A stretch of 39,578 nt of DNA from SAR86 cluster bacterium. Its GTDB lineage: Bacteria; Pseudomonadota; Gammaproteobacteria; Pseudomonadales; Pseudohongiellaceae. The stretch lies in assembly GCA_002402175.1 (NCBI GenBank), contig NVVJ01000010.1, positions 20,061-59,638 on the forward strand, in the 5' to 3' direction. Within the stretch, counting starts at the first letter, position 1. Each line of letters opens with the position of its first letter. Made by a program: the position numbers and the translations under genes. Shown in pieces: positions 24,646 through 32,589 of the stretch. Under the pieces are notes generated by a model. It had not been told where the DNA came from, did not search any database, and worked only from the letters and a program-made list of their open reading frames with translations.

Positions 24646-24705
24646 AAAAAACATTTGTAAGAAGTGCTTTTTTAGGACTAATCGACAAAGGCACTTCCTA
24701 CAAAT
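24646..24705 (-). terminator. Leftward intrinsic terminator candidate 3' of fliL
   Basis: ATTTGTAAGAAGTGCTTTT (24653-24671) and its near-exact inverted partner (24687-24705) form a 19-bp stem with 17 exact complementary positions and a 15-base loop. On the minus strand the stem is followed by one G and six Ts (24651-24646), the layout of an intrinsic terminator for leftward transcription. On the plus strand no T-run follows, so it is a poor terminator for fliL. No minus-strand gene is visible upstream, so it may end an unannotated transcript. Confidence 0.5.
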
Positions 24706-25407
24706 AAACTGGCACATAAATACAAATAACTGACAAAAGGCATAAATGTGACAATAGACACCATTCATAATATGCCGAGTGTAGGAATTATCCTTACAAG
24801 GTAAATGACTATTTGTACAAATAAGTGTCAATTTTGTATTTATTTTCATTTTTTTACAATTATTTTTCAAATTCTCTTTAATGGAAAATTCCTCCTCTCG
24901 AAGTTGATTTTATAGCGCCAGTTGCCGCTCATTACATTTTTTTAATTTTCGTCACAAGCGGTGCTAGTGCACTTATATGCAGCGCCCCTTCCATAGAACA
25001 TTTAAGGAATAGAATAATTCGTACACAACCTATAGTAAAAGCCACGCCGAACTAACTCTATATAGTGGAAAGTAGAGTTTATGTGTTTTTATCGCGCTTC
25101 TTACAGTATTTTTTGGAATTTCACTATGTCCTACAAGCCGGCATAATCTCCTACATACTCAGCCTTAGAGCTTCCATGGCAACATTCCTTATAATTTCGA
25201 TTCCCATTCTCTGAATCACAATCTGTTTTCAATGCGACCTGACGCTTTTTTAACACATACCAGTTTTCCTGCTGTTGCTCTTGTCATGTTTTTGACGTAG
25301 CTTATCTTTTCGTTAGCTTTATGACGCCATGTGCATCAAAGCTTAGATAGAAAGAATGCGAAATCACTAAATCGTAATTTGTAAGAATTATTGAAGCATT
25401 TGTAGGA
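24653..25407. repeat. Dispersed ATTTGTA(A/G)GAA-like motif, eight exact TGTA(A/G)GA cores
   Basis: Exact TGTA(A/G)GA cores start at 24656, 24780, 25380 and 25401 on plus, and their complements at 24696, 25099, 25129 and 25149; CCTTACA at 24792 is one mismatch off. Several are preceded by ATT. Cores at 25129/25149 are 20 bp apart and those at 25380/25401 are 21 bp apart in the same orientation, about two helical turns. This favours binding sites on one DNA face. Confidence 0.5.
24810..24823. promoter_or_regulatory. 14-bp perfect palindrome in the flrA upstream region
   Basis: TATTTGTACAAATA is perfectly symmetric and contains the ATTTGTA half-word found in the surrounding repeats in both orientations, so it may be the fused, highest-affinity form of the same site. 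Confidence 0.4.
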
Positions 25408-25489
25408 AAACAGAAATATCTGGAAAGTACCACTTCCCACTCTTTTGTTTCCGTCTTTACAAAAACAAGTTCATTAACAAGGAACGAAC

Positions 25490-26908
25490 ATGAATAAGAC
25501 CCTGCTCACCATATCGGACGACGGAGATGTCATTGCTAAAATGACAGCTGTATTTGAATTTATTGGCAAAGAGGTAACCTTTTCAAACTCATACGAATCA
25601 GCGAAAAATGAACTTGAAGCTAACAGTGACCTCTCTTTAGTTTTCATCTCACTTAATGAGAAGAGTCAGGAAGCTAAGATTCTGGAATTTTTGAATCATA
25701 ACCTTCCTTTAGTTCCCATATATCTAATACGAAGAGAAAACGAACTGTGCCACCCATCAAAGGCGCCGAAAGGTGTTGTTGGTCAAATTCGATTTCCGGT
25801 AAATTACAAAAGCCTGATGCGCACTATCAGGCAAGCCGAACTGGAAAAAGATATGGGCAATTGCAATGATAGTTACCCTGTATCACTTAGTGGTAACAGC
25901 CCAGAGATTCGAAAAGTAGAAGCGCTCATTCATCATGTTTCTCAATCTGATGCCAACGTATTACTTTTAGGAGAGTCTGGCACTGGCAAAGAAGTCGTTG
26001 CCAGGGGAATTCATAAACTTTCCATTCGCGCCGAGCAGCCTTTCATTGCCGTCAATTGTGGCGCCATTCCTCCAGATTTACTTGAATCAGAATTGTTTGG
26101 TCACGAAAAAGGCGCATTTACTGGCGCGATTAATACAAGACGAGGCCGATTTGAACTCGCCGAAGGCGGCACATTATTCCTTGATGAAATCGGTGATATG
26201 CCCTTGCCAATGCAAGTTAAACTATTACGAGTAATTCAGGAACGCGCCTATGAGCGTGTAGGCGGAACTAAAACTATAGTAAGTAATGTCAGGCTTATAG
26301 CGGCTACCCATCAGGATTTAGAAAAACGCATCGACGAAGGAAAGTTTCGAACAGATCTATTCTATCGACTCAATGTATTTCCAATTGAGTTGTCACCACT
26401 AAGAGATCGAAGTTCTGACATTCCAATTCTACTCAAAGAATTCGCCAGCAAAATGCAACTTGAACTTGAACAATCAACAGCCATCGAGTTTGACGAGTCT
26501 GCTATCGAGGCGTTAGCTGATCACCCCTTGCCCGGAAATGTCAGAGAAATCGAAAACCTCGTTGAAAGATTGGCGATACTTTATCCTGGAGAAGTTATCT
26601 CCAATGAAAAACTGCCAGACAGATATCAACTTACCCATAGCACCCCAGCCACTATAATGAGCGACTCATCGGCTTCGCAAACCTATTGCATACCACCAGA
26701 TGCGAACCTCAATGCTGACATAATAGATTTAAAGACTTATCTGTCTTCGTTAGAGAAAAATCTTATATATCAGGCGCTTGATAATACCAACTGGGTTGTA
26801 TCCAAAGCCGCAAGGTCTTTATCTTTACGCCGAACTACGCTGATTCAAAAAATTCGAAAGTTAGGAATTCATAATCAAAGCATACAAAGCAATGTAGTGA
26901 ATGCCTGA
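25490..26908 (+). CDS. flrA: Sigma-54-dependent flagellar master regulator FlrA/FleQ
   Basis: Class I master activator of the polar flagellar hierarchy, 472 residues. Residues 1-115 form a receiver-like domain whose phospho-acceptor position reads VFISL, with Ser in place of Asp, as expected for the non-phosphorylated FleQ/FlrA type. The AAA+ domain (about 135-370) has Walker A GESGTGKE (161-168), the sigma-54 contact loop GAFTGA (208-213) and Walker B LFLDEIGD. The C-terminal helix-turn-helix is near 440-465 ([18 protein letters not shown]). Homologues bind c-di-GMP, which reduces activity (family knowledge). AAGGAA is about 6 bases before the ATG. Expected targets here are the sigma-54 promoters before flrB and possibly elsewhere. 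flrA is followed by 435 bp without a gene before flrB. Confidence 0.94.
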   Translation: MNKTLLTISDDGDVIAKMTAVFEFIGKEVTFSNSYESAKNELEANSDLSLVFISLNEKSQEAKILEFLNHNLPLVPIYLIRRENELCHPSKAPKGVVGQIRFPVNYKSLMRTIRQAELEKDMGNCNDSYPVSLSGNSPEIRKVEALIHHVSQSDANVLLLGESGTGKEVVARGIHKLSIRAEQPFIAVNCGAIPPDLLESELFGHEKGAFTGAINTRRGRFELAEGGTLFLDEIGDMPLPMQVKLLRVIQERAYERVGGTKTIVSNVRLIAATHQDLEKRIDEGKFRTDLFYRLNVFPIELSPLRDRSSDIPILLKEFASKMQLELEQSTAIEFDESAIEALADHPLPGNVREIENLVERLAILYPGEVISNEKLPDRYQLTHSTPATIMSDSSASQTYCIPPDANLNADIIDLKTYLSSLEKNLIYQALDNTNWVVSKAARSLSLRRTTLIQKIRKLGIHNQSIQSNVVNA

Positions 26909-26978
26909 GCTTTCCTACCAGAAGCATGGCCCCCATTCATAAGAGCAAACATTGTTAGTCATGCGGACCATCTACACA

Positions 26979-27027
26979 CCCTCCATCAACTACAGCCAAT
27001 ACTTCGTGTTGACCAGTTGATGAAGGG
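26979..27027 (+). terminator. Stem-loop downstream of flrA
   Basis: CCCTCCATCAACT (26979-26991) pairs with AGTTGATGAAGGG (27015-27027) at 12 of 13 positions around a 23-base loop. It lies 70 bases after the flrA stop. No T-run follows, so it may be a factor-dependent terminator, a 3'-end stabiliser or an enhancer-like operator. Confidence 0.35.
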
Positions 27028-27260
27028 AGGACAAGAGCAAGAGCTCCTGAAACACTAAGTGACATAGAATATTTGCCTTTCTAAATTCCAGATAGCTCCT
27101 GCTAATAACTTCTAGATAAAACTCCATGCAACTACACATACAAGTTATATCTCCCACCCTGTCCTTAGATTTACCTGTGAAAATTCTGACTAGTACAAAA
27201 TTTTGCCGACAGTTCTTTGACACGAGATTTTACCTTGTTGTTTTTATTACACTTTTTTTA

Positions 27261-27276
27261 TGGCACGAAGATTGCT
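27261..27276 (+). promoter_or_regulatory. Sigma-54 promoter of flrBC
   Basis: TGGCACGAAGATTGCT matches the -24/-12 consensus TGGCACG-N4-TTGC exactly, with the GG and GC at the required spacing. Transcription would begin about 12 bases later, leaving a leader of roughly 55 bases before the flrB ATG at 27344. It fits activation by FlrA as in Vibrio. Confidence 0.88.
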
Positions 27277-27343
27277 TTAACAATATTAGACTTAGATTAT
27301 CAAAGACGGTTATCGCTTTAGATACCCAGGAATTTAATTTCTT

Positions 27344-28585
27344 ATGAGCACTAACATTCAAAATAGTCCTGATATTTCCATTAACAAGCTGGAAGAAGTT
27401 TTTTCAGCTTTTAATCAGGTATCTGCCGAGCTAGGCAACCGATACAAAGAACTTGAAATTAGAGTATCAAACCTAAATGAAGAACTGGCAGCTACGCACT
27501 CAGCAAGAATTAAAGAACTAACAGAGAAAGAACGGTTAGCAGCCAAACTGACGTCTCTTATGGACGCTCTACCCGGGGGCGTAATTGTTCTCGACAAGCT
27601 CAACTCAGTAATTGAAGAGAACTCTATAGCGAAACAAATGCTAGAAGGCAGCAATATAGGTAATAACTGGCAACTGGTACTCGCAAACGCCGCATCTTGC
27701 AATCCGGTGTTGAATGGAGAGTTATCTTTTCAGAACGGCAAGCGGATTTCTATCAACAGCAGCATTTATGGAGATAAAGGTGAGAAAATTATATTACTCA
27801 CCGACGTATCGGAAAATTACCGACTGAACAACCTGATTAACCGAGAGAAACGCCTAACAGCATTAGGCGAGATGGCTGCTCGACTAGCGCACCAAGTAAG
27901 AACGCCCCTCAGCGCAGCCATTTTGTATTTGTCACATCTGTCATTTTCAACAGGCAAACAAGATGTCTCTCTTACAACTGTCGGAAAAATTCTTGATCGT
28001 CTTAAACAAATCGAACGACTAATAGATGGAATGTTGTCTTATATTCGAGGTGACACACATCTTGAACAGGAATTTTCCTTAACAGATTTACTTCATGACA
28101 TTAAGGATGCTGCCTGCCCCCATCTAGAATTATCGAAGGGAGAATTAACCCTCGTTCATCCAACCCAGTCGTGCAAAATAACGGGAGACCGTGAGGCGCT
28201 TTTCAATGCCTTTGCTAATTTGGTTGAGAACTCTATTCAATCAGCACATCGTGACGACCCAAAAATTCAGGTATCACTATCTAGAAGCGGAAGCATGTAC
28301 AAAATTCGTGTTGCTGACAACGGCCCTGGAATCGACGACTCGATCAAAGAAAAGATTTTCGATCCGTTTTTTTCGACCCGCGTAGGAGGCACAGGCCTTG
28401 GACTGGCTGTAGTCCTTTCCGCAGTAAGAGCTCACAACGGGAAAATTTACATCAAGTCGGCAACTAAAAACGGCACTGTAATTGAAGTACTCATTCCGGC
28501 AGAACGTACAGGCTCAAAGATAGAATCGGGAATTTGGGGCGGCGAGACCATATCAAATCGTGAAGAAAACAGGTTGGGAGTATAA
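27344..28585 (+). CDS. flrB: Flagellar sensor histidine kinase FlrB/FleS
   Basis: Soluble histidine kinase of 413 residues with no membrane helix. The N-terminus is coiled-coil (about 14-70, KLEEVFSAFNQV to EKERLAAKL), then a PAS-like domain (about 71-160, SLMDALPGGVIVLDK). The dimerisation helix holds the phosphorylated His183 in LAHQVRTPLSA, and the ATPase domain has NLVENSIQSA (N box), VADNGPGIDD (G1) and GGTGLGLAVV (G2). It phosphorylates FlrC, whose gene starts 2 bases after its stop. It is transcribed from the sigma-54 promoter at 27261. The signal sensed by the family is thought to be basal-body completion; here the switch genes that would take part are not adjacent. Confidence 0.93.
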   Translation: MSTNIQNSPDISINKLEEVFSAFNQVSAELGNRYKELEIRVSNLNEELAATHSARIKELTEKERLAAKLTSLMDALPGGVIVLDKLNSVIEENSIAKQMLEGSNIGNNWQLVLANAASCNPVLNGELSFQNGKRISINSSIYGDKGEKIILLTDVSENYRLNNLINREKRLTALGEMAARLAHQVRTPLSAAILYLSHLSFSTGKQDVSLTTVGKILDRLKQIERLIDGMLSYIRGDTHLEQEFSLTDLLHDIKDAACPHLELSKGELTLVHPTQSCKITGDREALFNAFANLVENSIQSAHRDDPKIQVSLSRSGSMYKIRVADNGPGIDDSIKEKIFDPFFSTRVGGTGLGLAVVLSAVRAHNGKIYIKSATKNGTVIEVLIPAERTGSKIESGIWGGETISNREENRLGV

Positions 28586-28587
28586 AA

Positions 28588-29943
28588 ATGGAAAACAATA
28601 AATTGATCCTGATTGTGGAAGATGATCCGAACCTAAGAGATGCTCTTTATGACACTCTGGCTTTGTCAAACTATCAGGTGATCACGGCAGCTAGCGCTGA
28701 AGATGCACTACAATTACTAGACAGTAAAACAATTAGCCTGATTATAAGCGATGTTCAGATGCCGGGCATTGATGGACATGAATTTCTTAAAATCTCAAAA
28801 CGCCAATACCCCGACACCCCTTTTGTTCTGATAACCGCGTTTGGGAACATACCAAAAGCCGTTGAAGCTATTAAAAATGGCGCCGCCGACTATGTTATCA
28901 AACCTTTTGAAGCAGAAGTGCTTATTGAAATGGTTACACGCTTGCTTCCAGCCACCTTAGACACCGGCAAGATGATTATCGCGGACAAGCGAAGCCAGGA
29001 ACTGGCTCAGTTAGCAGCAAGAGTCGCTGCGACTGATGTCACCGTGATGATAAGTGGTGAGTCCGGCACGGGGAAAGAGGTCTATTCTCGCTTTATTCAC
29101 GAATGTTCGCCACGCAGTAATGCAGCATTCTGCGCGATTAACTGTGCAGCTATTCCCGAGCCGATGCTCGAGTCCATTTTGTTCGGGTATGAGAAAGGCG
29201 CATTTACCGGGGCATATACCGCCCGCGCAGGAAAGTTTGAACAGGCAAATAACGGCACTCTATTACTTGATGAAATATCAGAGATGGATATAAGCCTACA
29301 GGCGAAGCTGTTGAGAGTTATTCAGGAAAGAGAAGTCGAAAGATTAGGCGGAAGTAAAACCATTCCCCTTAATGTGAGAATTATTGCGACTACCAACAGA
29401 GACTTAAAGGAAGAAGTTGCTGCCGGTAGATTTCGAGAAGATCTATTCTATCGTCTTAATGTATTCCCCTTGCATTTGCACCCGCTTAGGGACCGACCTG
29501 CAGACATTATACCTTTAAGCCAAAAGTTCATCGAACATCTACATCCTGGCCAGGGCATCGAATTTGACGCAGCGGCAAAACAGCTTTTGCTATCACATTA
29601 CTGGAAAGGAAACGTGCGAGAGTTGGAAAATGTAATTCAAAGAGCGCTGATTCTAAAATCCGGGCCAACAATAAATCCCGAGGACATTGCCTTTGAAAAA
29701 ATGTCAGAGGCTTCTGTTGTACAACTCGCGCCAGATACTTTCAACAATGCCCCTGAACTAGAGACCAATCTTAGAAGCAGGGAAAAAGAAATCATTATCG
29801 ATGCCGTTAGCTCGCATCGCAGTCGTAAAGAAGCAGCCGAGAAACTCGGCATAAGCCCAAGAACACTACGTTATAAACTCGCTCAGTTCAGAGAAGATGG
29901 TATCTCCATCCCATGTTTTTCTGACACTGCTAGAGCTTCCTGA
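28588..29943 (+). CDS. flrC: Sigma-54-dependent response regulator FlrC/FleR
   Basis: NtrC-type response regulator of 451 residues. The receiver has EDDPNLRDAL, phospho-acceptor Asp55 in LIISDVQMPG and YVIKPF near 108. The AAA+ domain has Walker [16 protein letters not shown] in [13 protein letters not shown] and LLLDEISEM. The C-terminal helix-turn-helix is in RKEAAEKLGISPRTLRYKL (about 413-431). It activates class III flagellar genes through sigma-54; the promoter before fliK is a plausible target. It follows flrB by 2 bases and is followed 10 bases later by fliE, so the regulators and the basal-body genes probably share a transcript. Confidence 0.94.
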   Translation: MENNKLILIVEDDPNLRDALYDTLALSNYQVITAASAEDALQLLDSKTISLIISDVQMPGIDGHEFLKISKRQYPDTPFVLITAFGNIPKAVEAIKNGAADYVIKPFEAEVLIEMVTRLLPATLDTGKMIIADKRSQELAQLAARVAATDVTVMISGESGTGKEVYSRFIHECSPRSNAAFCAINCAAIPEPMLESILFGYEKGAFTGAYTARAGKFEQANNGTLLLDEISEMDISLQAKLLRVIQEREVERLGGSKTIPLNVRIIATTNRDLKEEVAAGRFREDLFYRLNVFPLHLHPLRDRPADIIPLSQKFIEHLHPGQGIEFDAAAKQLLLSHYWKGNVRELENVIQRALILKSGPTINPEDIAFEKMSEASVVQLAPDTFNNAPELETNLRSREKEIIIDAVSSHRSRKEAAEKLGISPRTLRYKLAQFREDGISIPCFSDTARAS

Positions 29944-29953
29944 GGATACTACA

Positions 29954-30265
29954 ATGAGCACGATGAACGTTCAACAAGTACTAAATCAAATGAAAATTCT
30001 CTCTCAGAATAATGTAATACCTGAGAGCAACCAAACCAACAGACCCGAGTTTTCCCAGTTATTAAGTGAATCGCTCAATCAGGTAAATGAATTGCAGCGT
30101 GAAGCAAGTGAAATGAAAACGTCTTTTGAAATGGGTGATACAAACGTTGATATTCCAGAAGTCATGATAGCGGTGCAAAAAGCTTCGCTCTCATTTGAAG
30201 CTATAACAGAAGTACGAAATAAGCTTCTAACAGCCTATCAAGATGTCATGAATATGCAGGTATAG
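29954..30265 (+). CDS. fliE: Flagellar hook-basal body protein FliE
   Basis: MS ring-rod junction protein of 103 residues exported by the flagellar type III system. The start is the ATG at 29954, with GAGGA 7 bases upstream; the reading frame stays open further upstream only inside flrC. The characteristic C-terminal region DIPEVMIAVQKASLSFEAIT and VRNKLLTAYQDVMNMQV closely matches FliE proteins. It lies 10 bases after flrC and 49 before fliF, a normal order. Confidence 0.94.
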   Translation: MSTMNVQQVLNQMKILSQNNVIPESNQTNRPEFSQLLSESLNQVNELQREASEMKTSFEMGDTNVDIPEVMIAVQKASLSFEAITEVRNKLLTAYQDVMNMQV

Positions 30266-30314
30266 CGTAAGTAGAATATAAATTACAAACTGAGAATTCC
30301 GAAAAAAATTAGCC

Positions 30315-31982
30315 ATGGCAAATACTATCACTTCGAACACAACACTGAATCAGATTAACAATTTGAGCCAACTGCCATTAGTGCGCCAACTTGGCTTTAT
30401 GCTGGTTGTTGCCGCTAGTATCGCTATTGGTATCTCCATAGTTTTGTGGTCGACCAGCTCAAACTACACACCTTTGTATATGGATATGTCCTCAGAGGAT
30501 GCCAGCGAAGTTATAACAGCGCTGGAACAAAGTAACATCAAATACAAAATCGACAGCAGTAGCGGTGTAGTTTCTGTTCCTTCAAACCTGGTTCAACAAA
30601 CAAGACTACAGCTCGCGAGTCAGGGCCTACCTCGATCAACAAACAAAGGTTATGGCTTTCTAGAGGAAGAGCAAGGCCTGGGTACCAGCAATTTCATGCA
30701 GCAAGCACGTTACAACCGAGCCCTGGAACAAGAATTAGTCAAAACTATTAAACACATTCAAGTGGTACGTAACGCACGCGTGCACCTTAGTATACCCAAA
30801 AAGTCTTCATTCATACGTAGTTCAAGTCAGCCTACTGCCTCAGTCATGATTGATTTAATCGGCCCGCAAGCTCTTTCTGACTCTCAACTTAACGGGATTT
30901 TGCATCTAATCACATCCAGCGTTGCGGGGCTGGAGCCGAACAATGTTTCCATTGTTGATCAGCGCGGCAATCTGTTGTCACAAAGTAGTAATTCTGAATT
31001 CAACAGCAGCAGTGACCAAATCAGAATGACCAGACAATTTGAAGAAAGCTACAACAGCCGAATCATAAATCTTCTTTCGCCAATTGTAGGTGCTGGAAAT
31101 ATTAGAACTCAGGTTTCAGCGGATCTTGATTTTACCTCAGTTGAAACGACAGAAGAAAGTTACAACCCAAACAATCCCGTGGTTCGTAGCGAACAAACTG
31201 AAGAAGAAACTTCAGGCTCAACTACCACAACTATAGAACCAGGCACTCTGTCTTCTGCACCTCCCGCTGGTGGGCAAAGCCTGGGTAGCGATCAAACATC
31301 AGCTGGCAACAGTACACAGAGGCGTGTCAATACAACTAGAAATTATGAAATCGACCGGAGTGTCCGTTTAATCAAAACCGTGCCCGGGGGAATCAGAAAA
31401 CTTTCTGTCGCCGTTCTGGTTGATCTTCACGCCGCTGACATCGAATTGGAACCGGTAGTTGGAGAAGATGGAGAGGTAGCTGAGGTAGAAATTGATCCAG
31501 CGCTGGATCAAGAGCGGATTGACCGCCTTACCCAACTAGTACAAAGCGCAGTAGGGTTCAACGCGGCCCGCGGCGATACCGTTAGCGTAATCCATGAACA
31601 ATTTTTTCAAGTACCAGAAATGGCTGAAGCCGAGCCTATGTCTTTTTGGGAAAGTGCCTGGTTTATCCCCCTGCTTAAACAAGTAGGCGCAGGCTTGATC
31701 GTAATATTTCTAATATTTGGAGTGCTTAGACCAGCCATGAAAGCAACCGTTACAAATGTAAGTAGTGTTGCTACTCGAACCAATGCGCTACCGGGAAGTA
31801 CTAGCGACTTAGCTGACGACCAGGTTACGCTAACTGGTGCAACTGATAAGCTGGCTTTGCCCGGGCAAGGTGCGCCTGGGGTCTCCAGCTACGATCAAAA
31901 CCTCGTTCTAGCCCAAACTCTAGTACAAAAAGAACCTGCCAGGGCTGCAAGAATGATTCAAAACTGGCTTGTTAATGAGTAA
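30315..31982 (+). CDS. fliF: Flagellar MS-ring protein FliF
   Basis: MS-ring protein of 555 residues. Two membrane helices frame a large periplasmic part: LGFMLVVAASIAIGISIVLW near 27-46 and AGLIVIFLIFGVLRPAM near 460-476. The periplasmic ring-building motifs YTPLYMDMSSEDASEVI and TRQFEESYNSRI are present, and a Gln/Ser/Thr-rich linker lies near 295-345. The final cytoplasmic segment, YDQNLVLAQTLVQKEPARAA to NWLVNE, is the kind of C-terminus that docks FliG. The stop codon overlaps the fliH start by 8 bases, so fliG, which normally follows, is absent here. The Shine-Dalgarno is weak; the chosen ATG agrees with the family's N-terminus. Confidence 0.95.
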   Translation: MANTITSNTTLNQINNLSQLPLVRQLGFMLVVAASIAIGISIVLWSTSSNYTPLYMDMSSEDASEVITALEQSNIKYKIDSSSGVVSVPSNLVQQTRLQLASQGLPRSTNKGYGFLEEEQGLGTSNFMQQARYNRALEQELVKTIKHIQVVRNARVHLSIPKKSSFIRSSSQPTASVMIDLIGPQALSDSQLNGILHLITSSVAGLEPNNVSIVDQRGNLLSQSSNSEFNSSSDQIRMTRQFEESYNSRIINLLSPIVGAGNIRTQVSADLDFTSVETTEESYNPNNPVVRSEQTEEETSGSTTTTIEPGTLSSAPPAGGQSLGSDQTSAGNSTQRRVNTTRNYEIDRSVRLIKTVPGGIRKLSVAVLVDLHAADIELEPVVGEDGEVAEVEIDPALDQERIDRLTQLVQSAVGFNAARGDTVSVIHEQFFQVPEMAEAEPMSFWESAWFIPLLKQVGAGLIVIFLIFGVLRPAMKATVTNVSSVATRTNALPGSTSDLADDQVTLTGATDKLALPGQGAPGVSSYDQNLVLAQTLVQKEPARAARMIQNWLVNE

Positions 31983-32589
31983 ACAAAATACACATACAGA
32001 TCCAAACCTGGTTTCCAGGTGGCGGACTCCTCACTTGTTTACCGATGACTCTAAAAACGGAAGCCGGCTAGAGTCTGAAGACAGAGTAACGCTCGATGCC
32101 TATAGCGAAGGTCATCGCCAGGGTTACGACGACGGCTTAAAACAAGCGCAAAGAGAAGTAAATGACCGGCTTGCTCTTTTGGATAATTGTCTTGATGCAT
32201 TGTCTGCACCATTCAACATTCAAAACTTACAATTGAGCAATTATATTGCCGAAATTTCAGGAAAAATGGCTGAGTGCCTGGTGCGTAGAGAATTAACAAT
32301 TGATCCTGAATTAATCATGACATTTGTAAAGGAGGCAGTCTCTGCAATTAATAGCAATACACAGGAAGTTAATGTCCACCTGCACCCTCTTTGCGCGCGG
32401 TTGATTCGTGAAAAAATCAACAACGACAGCCAGGAAAAAAACTGGACCATTATCGATGATCCTCTTGTGGGAATTAACGATTGCAAAGTGAGCAACGAAA
32501 ATTCGCTGGTAGATGCAGCGCTGGATACAAGAGTCAGCCTAATCATAAGCCAAATTCTTGATGATGCTTTAAATGAGAAAACAAAATGA
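31975..32589 (+). CDS. fliH: Flagellar export regulator FliH
   Basis: Peripheral stator-like protein that binds FliI and tethers the ATPase to the export gate, 204 residues from the ATG at 31975. The N-terminal part has RWRTPHLF and YSEGHRQGYDDGLKQAQREV, the GxxxG-like helical region of FliH. The C-terminal part (NVHLHPLCARLI, DPLVGINDCKVSNENSLVDA) matches the FliH/YscL beta-alpha domain. It overlaps fliF by 8 bases upstream and fliI by 4 (ATGA) downstream, so translation is coupled. Confidence 0.9.
   Translation: MSKQNTHTDPNLVSRWRTPHLFTDDSKNGSRLESEDRVTLDAYSEGHRQGYDDGLKQAQREVNDRLALLDNCLDALSAPFNIQNLQLSNYIAEISGKMAECLVRRELTIDPELIMTFVKEAVSAINSNTQEVNVHLHPLCARLIREKINNDSQEKNWTIIDDPLVGINDCKVSNENSLVDAALDTRVSLIISQILDDALNEKTK

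Larger units (their letters stand above)
24624..25489. other. 866-bp intergenic region upstream of flrA, rich in repeated motif
   Basis: No credible protein gene is seen. The region is AT-rich and holds a leftward stem-loop with T-run, a 14-bp palindrome and repeated ATTTGTA(A/G)GAA-like words (listed separately). AAGGAA precedes the flrA ATG by about 6 bases. No sigma-54 promoter for flrA was found, as expected for the class I regulator. Candidate contents are flrA control sites and a minus-strand small RNA. Confidence 0.55.
26909..27343. other. flrA-flrB intergenic region
   Basis: The 435-bp gap contains a 13-bp inverted repeat at 26979-27027 and a sigma-54 promoter at 27261-27276. Between them the sequence is AT-rich with no credible gene; it presumably holds enhancer sites for FlrA, which I cannot place. 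Confidence 0.6.

Noticed and set aside
24711..24726. TGGCAC near 24711 as a sigma-54 promoter for flrA
   Set aside because: No TTGC follows at the required distance, and the site is more than 700 bp from flrA.
24637..24870. 77-residue minus-strand reading frame in the flrA upstream gap
   Set aside because: It has an unusual composition (Cys, Lys, Phe rich), no ribosome site, runs through the leftward stem-loop and T-run, and resembles no family.
24653..25407. CRISPR or REP-type array before flrA
   Set aside because: The repeated word is short, irregularly spaced and in mixed orientation, with no uniform spacers and no cas genes.
30315..32589. A frameshifted or degraded fliG hidden between fliF and fliH
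   Set aside because: fliF and fliH are both complete and overlap by 8 bases, so there is no room for a remnant.
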